NCBI GenBank assembly: GCA_001650895.1
Contig: LXYH01000016.1
Span: 62,001-126,000, forward strand
DNA length: 64,000 bases
Direction: 5' to 3'
Source: Rhodobacteraceae bacterium EhC02
GTDB lineage: Bacteria > Pseudomonadota > Alphaproteobacteria > Rhodobacterales > Rhodobacteraceae
The notes beneath the pieces are model-generated. The model was not told the origin of the DNA. It made no database searches and saw only the letters and a program-made list of their open reading frames with translations. How positions within the stretch are numbered: position 1 is the stretch's first letter; each line of letters starts with the position of its first letter. This document shows positions 9,956 through 20,293 of the stretch, in pieces. Both the position numbers and the translations under genes were made by a program.

Positions 9956-10069
9956 GGGGGCTCCGTTCGGTATGTGCAGGTCGCGCGCAAAATGTCGCAA
10001 AACGCGGGCGGGTTCAATCCGAGATGCACCGCCTTTGCGATTTCGACCGATTGAGGATAGAGGCAGGGC

Positions 10070-10957
10070 ATGACCACGCCCGATCTGACAACCATTCCCG
10101 CCGACCGCCCCGTGCTGATCGCAGGCCCCACCGCCAGCGGCAAATCCGCCTTGGCCCTCAGGATCGCCGAGACGCAGGGCGGCGTGATCGTGAATGCCGA
10201 TGCGATCCAGGTCTTCGCCAACTGGCGGGTGCTGACCGCGCGCCCATCGGCCGACGAAGAGGCGCGCGCGCCCCATCTTCTCTATGGCCACGTGCCGGGC
10301 GATGCGGCCTATTCGGTGGGCCACTGGCTGCGCGAGGTGGCGCCGCTGCTGCGCGGCGGCCCCCGTCCGATCATCGTGGGGGGCACGGGGCTTTATTTCA
10401 CGGCGCTGACCGAAGGGCTGGCCGAGATCCCGCCCCTGCCCGACGGCCTGCGCGCCGAGGCCACCGCGCGCCTGCGCGCGGACGGGCTGGAGGCGCTGCT
10501 GTGCGATCTGGATCCCGTCACGCTGGCGCGTCTTGACCAGCGCAACCCGATGCGGGTGCAACGCGCCTGGGAGGTCTGGCGCGGCACCGGACGCACGCTG
10601 GCCGATTGGCAGGACAGCACACCGCCGCCCCTGCTGCCGCTGTCGCAGACGAGGCCGATCCTGTTCGATGCGCCCAAGGACTGGCTGAATGCGCGAATCG
10701 CGCGCCGCTTCGATGCGATGCTGGCCGCGGGCGCACTGGACGAGGCGCAGGCCAATCTTGCCAGCTGGAACCCCGAGGACCTGTCCGCCAAGGCGATCGG
10801 CGCGCCCGAGCTGATCGCCCATCTGCGCGGCGAGATGAGCCTTGATGCCGCCCGCGAGGCCGCGACCGTCGCCACGCGTCAATTCGCCAAGCGCCAGCGC
10901 ACATGGTTCCGTGCCCGGATGCGCGCCTGGACCGCCTATCGGCCGGTTCCTGCCTGA
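10070..10957 (+). CDS. miaA: tRNA dimethylallyltransferase
   Basis: Adds the dimethylallyl group to A37 of tRNAs reading UNN codons. The 295-aa product carries the P-loop GPTASGKS (19-26), [31 protein letters not shown] and [14 protein letters not shown], all typical of MiaA. It is monocistronic here and divergent from pyrH. Confidence 0.96.
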   Translation: MTTPDLTTIPADRPVLIAGPTASGKSALALRIAETQGGVIVNADAIQVFANWRVLTARPSADEEARAPHLLYGHVPGDAAYSVGHWLREVAPLLRGGPRPIIVGGTGLYFTALTEGLAEIPPLPDGLRAEATARLRADGLEALLCDLDPVTLARLDQRNPMRVQRAWEVWRGTGRTLADWQDSTPPPLLPLSQTRPILFDAPKDWLNARIARRFDAMLAAGALDEAQANLASWNPEDLSAKAIGAPELIAHLRGEMSLDAAREAATVATRQFAKRQRTWFRARMRAWTAYRPVPA

Positions 10958-11062
10958 AATCGGCGAAACTTGTCTTTTTTCAACCACTCCCCTTTAACGG
11001 GAACAGGGCTGTTGCTAGTCTTGTCGCAGTAATCGCGGACCGACGCGGACGGAGCGGGATCC

Positions 11063-11959
11063 ATGCAGGCCAGCAGCACGAAAACGGATCAGGAAACGGC
11101 GCATCCCTTGCCCGGCGCGGGCGGCATCCGCATAGGCAGTATCGCGCAGATGGCGCGCGGCGCGGCCTGGCGGCTGGAGCAGTTGCACAGCCACGATCAC
11201 GACATCCTGCTATGGATCACGCGCGGCCAGGGCCGCATGGTCCTTCAGGGGCTGCGCAGCGGCATCGGCACGCATAACGCCGTGTTCGTACCCGCCCATA
11301 CGCTTCTGGCGCTGGATCTCGGCAAACAGGGATTCGGCCTTGCACTGCATCTGCCCGCTGCACATGAGCTTGGTCTGCCCGAAGAGCCGCAGCATCTGCG
11401 CATCCGCGACGTGCAGGCCCAGGCGGAAATCTCGGGCATCCTCGACATCATGCAGCGCGAGCAGTCCGGCAACCGTCCCTATTCCGACGAAGCGATGCGC
11501 GCCCATTCGATCCTGCTGTCCGTCTGGATGCGGCGGCAAATGCTGGAACATGCGGATGACGCGCCGCGGATATCCGCGGCGCACCGTCTGGTGCAGGCCT
11601 TTTGCGCCATGGTCGCACGCGACTATGCCAGCGCGAAACTCATGGGCGATTACGCGCATGAACTGGGCGTCACCCCGACCCATCTGACCCGGTCCTGCCG
11701 CGAGGCGTCGGGATTGACGGCGGCAGAGATCCTGACCCAGCGCAGCCTCTATGCGGCGCGCGACCAGATCGAAACCACGAACCGTCCACTTCAGGATATC
11801 GGTCAAAGCCTGAATTTCAGCAGTGCGGCCTATTTCTCGCGTTTCGTGCAGCACCACACGGGCCAATCGCCCAGCAACCTGCGGCGCGTCGCCCGCAAGC
11901 AGGAGGCAGCGCCCCCCGCCACCAGGATCGCGACAGGACGGATTGGCGCGCCGCTCTGA
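11063..11959 (+). CDS. AraC-family transcriptional regulator
   Basis: A 298-aa regulator with an N-terminal cupin-like sensing domain (HSHDHDILLWITRGQGRMVLQG, about 34-60) and a C-terminal double helix-turn-helix of the AraC type (ELGVTPTHLTRSCREASG and IGQSLNFSSAAYFSRFVQHHTGQSP, about 205-280). It stands 337 bases upstream of an oligopeptide-type ABC operon in the same direction, so that operon is the obvious candidate target; this is inferred from position only. Confidence 0.9.
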   Translation: MQASSTKTDQETAHPLPGAGGIRIGSIAQMARGAAWRLEQLHSHDHDILLWITRGQGRMVLQGLRSGIGTHNAVFVPAHTLLALDLGKQGFGLALHLPAAHELGLPEEPQHLRIRDVQAQAEISGILDIMQREQSGNRPYSDEAMRAHSILLSVWMRRQMLEHADDAPRISAAHRLVQAFCAMVARDYASAKLMGDYAHELGVTPTHLTRSCREASGLTAAEILTQRSLYAARDQIETTNRPLQDIGQSLNFSSAAYFSRFVQHHTGQSPSNLRRVARKQEAAPPATRIATGRIGAPL

Positions 11960-12296
11960 CCGCCTGCCAGGGTTCATCGGGGTTTCTGAAGGGATCCATC
12001 CCGCCTGAATGGCGATTGTGGCGCATGTCGCATCACGGAACCCGCACCGCGCAGCTTTTTCGGAAATCGACGCGACTGTCGCGTTTATGGCTTGCAAGCG
12101 ACATCGATGTCGTTTTTGTTACGAGTTGATGTCGGTTTTCAGACGTAGAATGCCGAAACCATGCGTTGACGCAAAGGCCGTTCTGGTGCCGAATGCCGCA
12201 AGGGATGAAGCGCGAACGCGGTCAAGAATCTGCACGACAATGCAGGCTGACAGGCTGTCGACCGATCAGCCTAAAAAAAGCAACAGGGAGTTGAAA
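11960..12296 (+). promoter_or_regulatory. Upstream region of the peptide ABC operon with a direct repeat
   Basis: No gene seen in these 337 bases. GATGTCG followed by a T-run occurs twice, starting at 12106 and 12128, 22 bases (about two helical turns) apart. This spacing is common for AraC-family sites, so these are candidate operator half-sites for the regulator just upstream. A clear ribosome binding site (CAGGGAG, about 12283-12289) precedes the ATG at 12297. No convincing -35/-10 pair could be fixed by eye. Confidence 0.4.
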
Positions 12297-13958
12297 ATGA
12301 ACGATATGACCTTCAAGGGCCAGCCGGTGCACAAGGCCGCGGTGATGTATGCCGATGAATTCAAGGCGGGCAAACTCAGCCGCCGCGAATTCCTTGCACG
12401 CACCACCGGACTTGGCGTGGCCGCCGCCACAGCCTATGCACTGGGCGGTCTTGGCACCCCGGCACAGGCGCAGGCGACCCCGCCGATGGGCGGCACCCTG
12501 CGCTGCCAGATGAACGTGCGCGCCCTCAAGGACACCCGTACCGCCGACTGGTCGGAAATCGCCAACCAGACCCGCGGCACGCTGGAATACCTGGTCGAAT
12601 ACAACAACGACGGTTCGATCCGCGGCATGCTGCTGGACAGCTGGTCGGTGAACGACAACGCCACCGAGTACACGCTGAACGTGCGCAAGGGTGTGAAGTG
12701 GAGCAATGGCGACGACTTCACCGCCGAGGATGTGGCCCGCAACCTGACCCGCTGGTGCGAGCGTGATGTCGAAGGCAACTCGATGGCCGGCCGCGTCAGC
12801 GCGCTGATCGACGATGCCACCAACAAGGCCGCCGATGGGGCGATCGCCGTCGTGGACAGCCACACCGTCAAGCTGACGCTGCCGCGCCCCGACATTTCGA
12901 TCATCCCCGGTTTCTCGGACTATCCGGCGGCGGTGGTGCACAGCTCGTACAACCCCGACGCGGTCCAGAACGTCGGCACCGGCCCCTATGTCATCGAAGA
13001 GCTGGAAGTCGGCGTGAAATGCTCGCTGGTCAAGGCAGATGGCCACACATGGTGGGGCACCGATGTCTATGGCGGACCCTATCTGGACCGGATCGAATAC
13101 ATCGACTTCGGCACTGACAGCGCCGCATGGCTGGCCGCACTGGAAAGCGAAGAAGTGGACATGCTGCACGAATCCGTGGGCGAGTTCATCGAGATCATGG
13201 ACGGTCTTGGCCTGATGAAATCCGAGGTCGTGACCGGCGCCACCATCGTGGTGCGCCCGAACCAGCTGGCCGAAGTCAACGGCGTGCGCCCCTACGAGGA
13301 CAAGCGCGTCCGCCAGGCGATCCAGATGGCCGTCAACAACGCCGTCTGCCTTGAACTGGGCTATGGCAACCTTGGCGTTCCGGCTGAAAACCACCATGTC
13401 GCCCCGGTTCACCCGGAATATGCCGAACTGCCGCCGCAGAAATACGATCCTGCCGCAGCCAAGGCGCTTCTGGACGAAACCGGCATGGCCGATTTCGAGC
13501 ACGAGATCATCTCGATCGACGACGACTGGCGCCGCAACACCACCGATGCCGTGGCAGCGCAGCTGCGCGACGCGGGCTTCAACGTGAAGCGGACCATCCT
13601 GCCCGGTTCGACCTTCTGGAACGACTGGACGAAATATCCGTTCAGCTCGACCAACTGGAACCACCGCCCCCTGGGTGTGCAGATCCTGGCCCTGGCCTAT
13701 CGCTCGGGTGAGGCATGGAATGAATTCGGCTGGTCCAACGCCGAGTTCGACGCCCTGCTGGAAGAGGCCCTGTCGATCGCGGATGCCGACAAGCGCCGCG
13801 AAGTCAGCGCCAAGATGCAGGCGCTGATCCAGGAAGAAGGCGTGACGATCCAGCCTTACTGGCGCTCGCTTTACCGGCACATGCGCGAAGGTGTGATGGG
13901 TGCCGAGATGCACATCTCCTTCGAACATCATCACTACAAATGGGGCATGGCCGCCTGA
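12297..13958 (+). CDS. Peptide/opine-type ABC transporter substrate-binding protein (SBP family 5)
   Basis: Periplasmic receptor of an oligopeptide/dipeptide-type importer. The 553-aa protein begins with a twin-arginine signal ([17 protein letters not shown], cleavage after GTPAQAQA) and then shows family-5 features: [37 protein letters not shown] split over 110-150, [14 protein letters not shown], and [12 protein letters not shown]. The ATG at 12297 follows CAGGGAG. Two permeases and a fused ATPase follow. Substrate is unknown. Confidence 0.9.
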   Translation: MNDMTFKGQPVHKAAVMYADEFKAGKLSRREFLARTTGLGVAAATAYALGGLGTPAQAQATPPMGGTLRCQMNVRALKDTRTADWSEIANQTRGTLEYLVEYNNDGSIRGMLLDSWSVNDNATEYTLNVRKGVKWSNGDDFTAEDVARNLTRWCERDVEGNSMAGRVSALIDDATNKAADGAIAVVDSHTVKLTLPRPDISIIPGFSDYPAAVVHSSYNPDAVQNVGTGPYVIEELEVGVKCSLVKADGHTWWGTDVYGGPYLDRIEYIDFGTDSAAWLAALESEEVDMLHESVGEFIEIMDGLGLMKSEVVTGATIVVRPNQLAEVNGVRPYEDKRVRQAIQMAVNNAVCLELGYGNLGVPAENHHVAPVHPEYAELPPQKYDPAAAKALLDETGMADFEHEIISIDDDWRRNTTDAVAAQLRDAGFNVKRTILPGSTFWNDWTKYPFSSTNWNHRPLGVQILALAYRSGEAWNEFGWSNAEFDALLEEALSIADADKRREVSAKMQALIQEEGVTIQPYWRSLYRHMREGVMGAEMHISFEHHHYKWGMAA

Positions 13959-13976
13959 TCAGGCAGCCCTGCAAGT

Positions 13977-14002
13977 CCGCGCCCCCCCGATCGGGGGCGC
14001 GG
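13977..14002 (+). terminator. Hairpin between the binding-protein gene and the first permease
   Basis: A perfect 10-bp GC-rich stem (13977-13986 with 13993-14002) around a 6-base loop lies 18 bases after the stop codon. There is no T-run after it. Such hairpins after binding-protein genes usually stabilise the upstream mRNA or give partial termination so the receptor is made in excess of the membrane parts. Confidence 0.5.
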
Positions 14003-14123
14003 CACTTCGCCCGAAGGCCGTGATCGGCCAGGGGCGAGCACAAGCACCGACAGAAAAAGGACGGGTCGCCGAAGACCTGCCAAGGCCCGCATGACGGCGG
14101 GCACCTAAACCAGGGGGCACAGC

Positions 14124-15176
14124 ATGGGCCTGTTCATCTTGCGCCGGCTCGGGATCATGATCCTGACGGCACTCTGCCTGACCTTCATCGTCTTCTTCAT
14201 GACGAATCTCTATCCGAACCTTGAAAAGCTGGCCAAGACCCAGGGCAACTTCCGCATGAGCGATGCCGAGGTCGCCAGCTACCTGGGACGGAACGGGTAT
14301 CTGGACCCCCTGCCCGTCAAATACGGGCAATGGCTGGGCGTTCTGCCGGGCTGGACGGTCAAGGTCGATGACGGCATGCGCGGCCGCTGTGTCGAAGGCA
14401 CCGTCGCCCCCGAGGCTCTGGCCGCGGCCCCACGTTTCTGCGGCATCCTGCAGGGCGACTGGGGTTTTTCGACCGTCTTCAAGGACGAGGTGAGCGGCAT
14501 CATCGCAACCCGCCTTGGCCTGACCGGCAAGCTGATGTTCTGGGTGATGGTGCTGATGGTGCCATCTGCACTGCTGGTGGGGGTTCTGGCGGGCATGCGC
14601 GAGGGATCGCGCACGGACAGGGCCCTTTCGACCTTTGCCATCACCACCACGGCGACCCCGGAATATGTCTCGGGCGTGATCCTGATCGCGGTCTTCGCCT
14701 CGTCCGCCGTGGGGCTGAAATGGTTCAACGGCACCGCCACAAGCGCGATGGAGGATGCGACCTTCAACAATTTCTTCCTGCCCGTGCTGACGATCGCGCT
14801 TTACGGCATGGGCTATATCGCCCGCATGACCCGCGCCTCGATGGCCGAGGTGATGACGGCGCAATATATCCGCACCGCCCGCCTGAAAGGCGTGAAGTTC
14901 AGCGACATCGTCATGAAACACGCCCTGCGCAACGCGCTGATCGCGCCTTTCACGGTGATCATGCTGCAGTTTCCCTGGCTGCTGAACGGCGTGGTGATCG
15001 TGGAAACCCTGTTCAACTACAAGGGCTTCGGCTGGGTGCTGGTGCAGGCCGCGGGCAACAACGACATCGAGCTGCTGCTGGGTGTTTCGGTCGTGTCCGT
15101 GATCGTGGTGCTGGTGACGCAGCTGATTTCCGATGTCGGCTATGTCTATCTCAACCCGCGCATCAGCGTAACATAG
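14124..15176 (+). CDS. Peptide-type ABC transporter permease (DppB-like)
   Basis: A 350-aa inner-membrane subunit with an N-terminal helix (FILRRLGIMILTALCLTFIVFF), a periplasmic loop of about 130 residues, and five further helices. The ATPase-contact EAA loop is visible as YIRTARLKGVKFSDIVMKHALRNA (about 245-270). It follows the binding-protein gene by 165 bases and precedes the second permease by 13. Confidence 0.92.
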   Translation: MGLFILRRLGIMILTALCLTFIVFFMTNLYPNLEKLAKTQGNFRMSDAEVASYLGRNGYLDPLPVKYGQWLGVLPGWTVKVDDGMRGRCVEGTVAPEALAAAPRFCGILQGDWGFSTVFKDEVSGIIATRLGLTGKLMFWVMVLMVPSALLVGVLAGMREGSRTDRALSTFAITTTATPEYVSGVILIAVFASSAVGLKWFNGTATSAMEDATFNNFFLPVLTIALYGMGYIARMTRASMAEVMTAQYIRTARLKGVKFSDIVMKHALRNALIAPFTVIMLQFPWLLNGVVIVETLFNYKGFGWVLVQAAGNNDIELLLGVSVVSVIVVLVTQLISDVGYVYLNPRISVT

Positions 15177-15189
15177 GAGGACTGGGACA

Positions 15190-16365
15190 ATGGACCCTCT
15201 TGGCTGGGGTGAGATCATCACCCGCATCCTGACGCAGTTCACCCCGGTCTGGATTGCCCTTGTCGTGACATTCGCCCTGTCGCTGACCTACAAGCGGCGG
15301 CTGGGGCTTTACGGCAAGCTTTTCGACAGCGTGATCGGCATGACCGGTTTCGCCCTTGTGATGTTCTGGGTCTATACCGGCATCTTCGGCGGCGCCTTTG
15401 GCTGGATCGTCACACATGACACGCTCTCGCAGATCTCGGGGCTGAAGAACAAGGTACCCGGCACGCCGGTGCCCGATGCCGCGGCGCAGGGGCTTTACCC
15501 CTACTACCTGATGGGCGGCGACAACCTGGCGCGCGACGTCTTCAGCCGCATGGTGGTGGGCGCATGGGAGGTGATGAAGATCGCCCCCTTTGCCACGCTC
15601 TTCGCCTTCATGGTGGGCATCACCCTTGGCCTGCCGGCGGGATATTACGGCGGCAAGCTGGACACCTTCCTGTCGTTCCTGGCAAACCTGATCCTGGCCT
15701 TCCCGGTGATCCTGCTGTTCTACCTGCTGGTCACGCCGGAAATCGTGCTGACGGGCATTCCGGTCTACATGGCGGGCGTGCTGTTCCTGTTCCCGATCAT
15801 CTTCCTGACGATCCTGTTCAACTCGCGCTTCTTCACGCAACCGTCCAAGCGCAATCTTTACGTGGCGCTGACGCTGGTGATCGGGGTCTGGGTCTATCTG
15901 GGGATCGCCTGGGACGCGGATCCGCTGGGCCTGATCAGCTTTCCGCCGAACCTTCTGGTGGTCTTCGTGGCGGTGGTATTCGTCAACTCGCCCACGGTCT
16001 TCCGCATCGTGCGGGGCCTTGCGATGGACATCAAGACCCGCGACTACGTGGCCGCCGCCCAGACCCGTGGCGAAGGCCCCTGGTACATCATGCTGTGGGA
16101 GATCCTGCCCAATGCGCGCGGCCCGCTGATCGTCGATTTCTGCCTGCGCATCGGCTATACCACGATCCTTCTGGGCACGCTGGGCTTCTTCGGCCTGGGC
16201 CTCAGCCCGGAAAGCCCCGACTGGGGCAGCACGATCAACGAGGGCCGCAAGCTTCTGTCGATCTACCTGCATCCGGCCCTGCCGCCCGCCATGGCGCTGC
16301 TGTCGCTGGTGCTGGGGTTGAACCTGCTGGCAGACGGCCTGCGCGAGGAAAGCCTGCGCGATTGA
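15190..16365 (+). CDS. Peptide-type ABC transporter permease (DppC-like)
   Basis: A 391-aa partner permease. The EAA-type loop is DYVAAAQTRGEGPWYIMLWEILPNARGP (split, about 283-310), followed by the DppC-typical LGFFGLGLSPESPDWGSTINEG. Roughly seven to eight hydrophobic helices are visible, more than the usual six, with an extra N-terminal pair. It is preceded by AGGAGG-like sequence at 15175-15180. Confidence 0.92.
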   Translation: MDPLGWGEIITRILTQFTPVWIALVVTFALSLTYKRRLGLYGKLFDSVIGMTGFALVMFWVYTGIFGGAFGWIVTHDTLSQISGLKNKVPGTPVPDAAAQGLYPYYLMGGDNLARDVFSRMVVGAWEVMKIAPFATLFAFMVGITLGLPAGYYGGKLDTFLSFLANLILAFPVILLFYLLVTPEIVLTGIPVYMAGVLFLFPIIFLTILFNSRFFTQPSKRNLYVALTLVIGVWVYLGIAWDADPLGLISFPPNLLVVFVAVVFVNSPTVFRIVRGLAMDIKTRDYVAAAQTRGEGPWYIMLWEILPNARGPLIVDFCLRIGYTTILLGTLGFFGLGLSPESPDWGSTINEGRKLLSIYLHPALPPAMALLSLVLGLNLLADGLREESLRD

Positions 16366-16377
16366 CAAGACGACAGG

Positions 16378-16413
16378 CCGGGGGGCCAGCCCCCCGGACC
16401 CCCCGGGATATTT
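16378..16413 (+). repeat. Rhodobacteraceae-type extragenic palindrome
   Basis: A perfect 8-bp C/G stem (16378-16385 with 16390-16397, loop of four) followed by a second C-run and the tail GGATATTT. From memory, similar G/C-run hairpins ending in GGATATTT recur between genes in Roseobacter-group genomes. Here it lies inside an operon, between the second permease and the ATPase. Only one copy was noticed in this window. Confidence 0.55.
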
Positions 16414-16457
16414 GACGCAAGAAGAAACTGACGGTCAGGGAACAGGAGAGACGAGCG

Positions 16458-18542
16458 ATGGCGAAATGGGACCATGACGGGCCGATCCTCGAGATCGACA
16501 AGCTGTCGATTTCCTTCTTCACGCGGCTGCGCGAAATCCCGGCGGTCATGGATTTCTCGGTCACCGTGCAGCCGGGCGAGGCCGTGGGCCTTGTCGGCGA
16601 AAGCGGCTGCGGCAAATCCACCGTGGCGCTGGGCGTCATGCAGGACCTGGGCGTCAACGGGCGCATCGTGGGCGGGTCGATCAAGTTCAAGGGGCGCGAC
16701 CTGGGCGCCATGTCCGCGGAAGAGCTGCGCGATATCCGCGGCAACGAGATCGCAATGATCTACCAGGAACCCATGGCCAGCCTGAACCCGGCGATGCGGA
16801 TCGGCAAGCAGCTGATGGAAGTGCCGATGATCCACGAGGGCATTTCCGAGAAGGAAGCCGAAGAGCGCGCGCTGCAGGTGATCCGCGACGTGAAACTGCC
16901 CGACCCCGAACGCATCCTGCGCGCCTATCCGCACCAGTTGTCGGGTGGCCAGCAGCAACGGATCGTCATCGCCATGGCGCTGATGTCGAAACCGGCGCTG
17001 CTGATCCTGGACGAACCCACCACCGCGCTGGATGTGACGGTCGAGGCGGCGATCGTGGAACTGGTCAAGGACCTGGGCCGCAAATACGGCACCTCGATGC
17101 TGTTCATCAGCCACAACCTGGGCCTGGTGCTGGAAACCTGCGACCGCATCTGCGTGATGTATTCAGGCGAGGCGGTCGAGCGCGGCAGCATCACCGATGT
17201 CTTCGACAAGATGCGCCATCCCTATACGCAGGCGCTGTTCCGGTCGATCCCGCTGCCCGGCGCGGACAAGAACGCAAGCCCGCTGATCGCGATCCCCGGA
17301 AATTTCCCCCTGCCCCATGAACGACCCGACGGCTGCAACTTCGGCCCGCGCTGCGACTATTTCGAGGCCGGCCGCTGTGACCAGGGCTATGTCAGCATGG
17401 CCCCGGTGGATGAGGCCGCTACCCATGAGACCCGCTGCCTGCGCTTTTCCGAGATCGACTGGACCGCGCCGCCCGCCAAGGGCGAGGTCAAGCAGAAAGG
17501 CGAGATCGGAAAGGTGGTCCTGAAGATGGACAACCTCAAGAAATATTACGAGGTGGCCGCAAGCAAGCTGTTCGGCGGTGGCGCCACGAAGGTGGTGAAG
17601 GCCAACGAGACCCTGAGCTTCGAGGCGCGCGAGCGCGAGACGCTGGCCATCGTGGGCGAATCCGGTTGCGGCAAGTCCACCTTCGCCAAGGTGCTGATGG
17701 GGCTGGAGACCGCGACCGACGGCCAGATCCTGCTGGACAATCGCAGCATCGGCGGCATCCCAATCCAGGCGCGCGACACCAAGACCGTGGCCGATGTGCA
17801 GATGGTGTTCCAGAACCCGTTCGATACGCTCAACCCCTCGATGACCGTGGGGCGGCAGATCATCCGCGCGCTGGAAATCTTCGGCGTGGGCGATACCGAG
17901 GCTGATCGGCGCGATCGCATGCTGCAACTGCTGGACCTTGTGAAGTTGCCGCGCGCCTTCGCAGACCGCATGCCGCGCCAGTTGTCGGGCGGGCAGAAGC
18001 AGCGCGTGGGCATTGCCCGCGCCTTTGCCGGCGACGCGCGGATCGTGGTCGCGGACGAGCCTGTCTCGGCGCTGGATGTCTCGGTGCAGGCGGCGGTGAC
18101 CGACCTTCTGATGGAGATCCAGCGCGAACACGGCACCACGTTGCTGTTCATCAGCCATGACCTGAGCATCGTGCGCTATCTCAGCGATCGGGTGATGGTC
18201 ATGTACCTGGGCCATGTGGTCGAACTGGGCAGCACCGATCAGGTCTTCAGCCCGCCTTACCACCCCTATACGGAAGCGCTGCTGTCGGCCGTGCCCATCG
18301 CGGACACCAGAGTGCAGAAAAAGCATATCGTTCTCGAGGGGGATATCCCCTCGGCGATGAACCCGCCACCGGGTTGCCCCTTCCAGACGCGCTGTCGCTG
18401 GAAATCGCGCGTGCCCGGCGGTCTGTGCGAGCGCGAGGTGCCGCCGGTGCGCCATCTGGCCGAAGGTCATCAGGTCAAGTGCCACCTGTCCGATGCGGAG
18501 CTGGCCACGATGGAGCCGGTCATCCAGATCGCAGCCGAATAG
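16458..18542 (+). CDS. Fused two-domain peptide-type ABC ATPase (DppD-DppF fusion)
   Basis: Energises the importer encoded just upstream. The 694-aa protein has two complete nucleotide-binding domains. Domain one: Walker A GESGCGKST (about 48-56), signature LSGGQQQR, Walker B LLILDEPTTALD, switch His in ISHN. Domain two, from about 355: GESGCGKST, LSGGQKQR, VVADEPVSALD, ISHD. Each ends with the oligopeptide-transporter C-terminal Cys cluster (CNFGPRC / CPFQTRC), a likely iron-sulfur or structural metal site in this family. The fusion means one polypeptide supplies both ATP sites. Confidence 0.94.
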   Translation: MAKWDHDGPILEIDKLSISFFTRLREIPAVMDFSVTVQPGEAVGLVGESGCGKSTVALGVMQDLGVNGRIVGGSIKFKGRDLGAMSAEELRDIRGNEIAMIYQEPMASLNPAMRIGKQLMEVPMIHEGISEKEAEERALQVIRDVKLPDPERILRAYPHQLSGGQQQRIVIAMALMSKPALLILDEPTTALDVTVEAAIVELVKDLGRKYGTSMLFISHNLGLVLETCDRICVMYSGEAVERGSITDVFDKMRHPYTQALFRSIPLPGADKNASPLIAIPGNFPLPHERPDGCNFGPRCDYFEAGRCDQGYVSMAPVDEAATHETRCLRFSEIDWTAPPAKGEVKQKGEIGKVVLKMDNLKKYYEVAASKLFGGGATKVVKANETLSFEARERETLAIVGESGCGKSTFAKVLMGLETATDGQILLDNRSIGGIPIQARDTKTVADVQMVFQNPFDTLNPSMTVGRQIIRALEIFGVGDTEADRRDRMLQLLDLVKLPRAFADRMPRQLSGGQKQRVGIARAFAGDARIVVADEPVSALDVSVQAAVTDLLMEIQREHGTTLLFISHDLSIVRYLSDRVMVMYLGHVVELGSTDQVFSPPYHPYTEALLSAVPIADTRVQKKHIVLEGDIPSAMNPPPGCPFQTRCRWKSRVPGGLCEREVPPVRHLAEGHQVKCHLSDAELATMEPVIQIAAE

Positions 18543-18556
18543 ATCGGAACAGGCCC

Positions 18557-18907
18557 TTGTCCGGCTTCGCCCCGCTGCCCGAACCGCCCTATTACGCGGT
18601 GATCTTCACGGCACAGCGTGCCGAAGGCGATCATGGCTATGCCGCCATGGCCGCCCGGATGAGCGACATGGCCCTGGCCAGCCCCGGATGCATCGGCATG
18701 GAAAGCACGCGGGATGCGGATGGCTTCGGCATCACGGTCAGCTACTGGCGCGACGAGGCCTCGATCCTGGCGTGGAAGGCCGATGCACAGCACCTCGTGG
18801 CGCAGCAGCTTGGGCAGGATCGCTGGTACACGCATTACAGCCTGCGCGTGGCACGGGTGGAACGGCACTATAGCGGCCCCGAAAACCGCCGCGCGGCGCG
18901 GCCCTAG
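18557..18907 (+). CDS. Antibiotic biosynthesis monooxygenase-type (ABM) domain protein
   Basis: A 116-aa protein with an ABM/dimeric ferredoxin-like fold pattern: [20 protein letters not shown] near the N-terminus and the hallmark [20 protein letters not shown] at about 57-76. Proteins of this type are small heme or quinol-related monooxygenases or have no known activity. The likely start is TTG at 18557 with GGAACAGG upstream; no ATG fits before the conserved core. It begins 14 bases after the ABC ATPase and converges with the next gene, the two stop codons overlapping by three bases (18904-18907). Confidence 0.75.
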   Translation: MSGFAPLPEPPYYAVIFTAQRAEGDHGYAAMAARMSDMALASPGCIGMESTRDADGFGITVSYWRDEASILAWKADAQHLVAQQLGQDRWYTHYSLRVARVERHYSGPENRRAARP

Positions 18908-19497
18908 CCGCCCCAGATGACCCGGACGTAATTCTGCGTCTCGCGGAAGGGCGGCACGCCGCCATGTTTCTGCACGGCCCCCGGCCCCGCGTTATAGGCC
19001 GCCAGCGCCAGCCGCCAGTTGCCGAAGGCGCGATACTGCTGCATCAGGTAGCGCGCGCCGCCATCGAGGTTCTGATAGGGGTCCAGCGGATCGACGCGCA
19101 GCTGGCGCGCGGTCTCGGGCATGAGCTGGGCCAGACCCAGCGCGCCCTTGTGCGACCTTGCCTTGGGGTTGAAGCCCGATTCCTGCTGCACGAGCTTGAG
19201 AAACAGATCCTCGGGCACCCCGTGGCGGCGCGCGGCATCGCGCGCCATGGCAAGATAGGGGCCGGTATAACGCCCGTCATAGGCTTGCCCGTTGCCGTTA
19301 CCCCATTTCGTCGGCGTGTTCACCGATGGTGGCTGCAATCGGACGGATGAATTGTACTGCTGGCTGGCACGGGTATCCAGAACGCGGGTCTGCGACGCGA
19401 ACAGCTTGACGCGCGACTGGCTTGACAGAACATCGGCCTGAACGCCGCCCCCCAGCCCGAGGGCCATGATCACGGCCCCTGCAATGGTCTTGTACAT
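18904..19497 (-). CDS. Lytic transglycosylase (SLT domain)
   Basis: Cleaves peptidoglycan glycan strands in the periplasm. The 197-aa product has a signal peptide ([21 protein letters not shown]) and a C-terminal SLT domain with catalytic Glu in [14 protein letters not shown], then [16 protein letters not shown] and [12 protein letters not shown], the three lysozyme-like motifs. Start ATG at 19497 gives a clean signal peptide; a GTG at 19512 is the alternative. Divergent from ssb. Confidence 0.93.
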   Translation of the reverse strand: MYKTIAGAVIMALGLGGGVQADVLSSQSRVKLFASQTRVLDTRASQQYNSSVRLQPPSVNTPTKWGNGNGQAYDGRYTGPYLAMARDAARRHGVPEDLFLKLVQQESGFNPKARSHKGALGLAQLMPETARQLRVDPLDPYQNLDGGARYLMQQYRAFGNWRLALAAYNAGPGAVQKHGGVPPFRETQNYVRVIWGG

Positions 19498-19707
19498 CTC
19501 TGTCAGCCCCACGGTTACCGCAGGGCACTATACCGGTCCGCGCTGGGGAATCCAGCCTTTGTCACCCTCAGCACCGCCATGGGGGATGCCCACGGGCCGT
19601 TTTCCGCTTCCGTTCCGGCGTTAGGCCTGTTTTAACCATGTTGCAGGAAAACGGAGGACGTGATCCACAGGGTCGCGCATCTGACAGAGATTCGAGGAGA
19701 GACAGGC

Positions 19708-20226
19708 ATGGCCGGCTCGGTGAACAAGGTAATTCTGATCGGCAACCTGGGTCGCGACCCCGAGGTGCGGACCTTCCAGAACGGCGGCAAGGTGTGCAAC
19801 CTGCGCATCGCCACGTCGGAAACCTGGAAGGATCGCAATTCGGGCGAACGCAAGGAACGCACCGAATGGCACAGCGTCGCCATTTTCAACGAGGCCTTGG
19901 CAGGTGTCGCCGAGCGCTTCCTGAAAAAAGGCTCCAAGGTCTATATCGAAGGCCAGCTCGAGACCCGCAAGTGGCAGGATCAAAGCGGACAGGACCGCTA
20001 TTCGACCGAGGTGGTTCTGCGCCCCTACAGCGGCAACCTGACCATGCTTGACGGCCCGTCGGGCGGCGGCGGCGGTGGCGGCGGCAATTTTGGCGCAGGC
20101 GGCGGCGGTGATTACGGTGGCGACTACGGCGGCGGCTATGACAGCGGCCCCTCGCAAGGCGGCGGTGGCGGTGGCGGCGGTGGACGCGCCCCATCGCGCG
20201 ACATCGACGACGAAATCCCGTTCTGA
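19708..20226 (+). CDS. ssb: Single-stranded DNA-binding protein
   Basis: Binds ssDNA in replication, recombination and repair. The 172-aa protein has the OB fold ([17 protein letters not shown] to [17 protein letters not shown], residues 5-110), a very glycine-rich linker (about 117-163, with runs of 8 and 9 Gly) and the acidic interaction tip [11 protein letters not shown] at 19708 follows GAGGAGA. No SOS box was found in the divergent region with the transglycosylase. Confidence 0.97.
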   Translation: MAGSVNKVILIGNLGRDPEVRTFQNGGKVCNLRIATSETWKDRNSGERKERTEWHSVAIFNEALAGVAERFLKKGSKVYIEGQLETRKWQDQSGQDRYSTEVVLRPYSGNLTMLDGPSGGGGGGGGNFGAGGGGDYGGDYGGGYDSGPSQGGGGGGGGGRAPSRDIDDEIPF

Positions 20227-20237
20227 GAAGATGATAC

Positions 20238-20264
20238 CGCCCGCACCCCAAGGTGCGGGCGTTT
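20238..20264 (+). terminator. Rho-independent terminator of ssb
   Basis: A perfect 10-bp stem (20238-20247 with 20252-20261) with loop CCAA followed by TTT, 11 bases after the ssb stop. Confidence 0.85.
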
Positions 20265-20293
20265 GACATGACGACCGACGGAAGGTGCTGCCC

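Noticed and set aside
9956-10987. Long N-terminal extension of pyrH
   Set aside because: The extension lies antisense to miaA and is not UMP-kinase-like; the family N-terminus begins just after the ATG at 9955.
19513-19707. SOS box for ssb
   Set aside because: One GTTC is present upstream of ssb, but the second copy at the seven-base spacing is missing.
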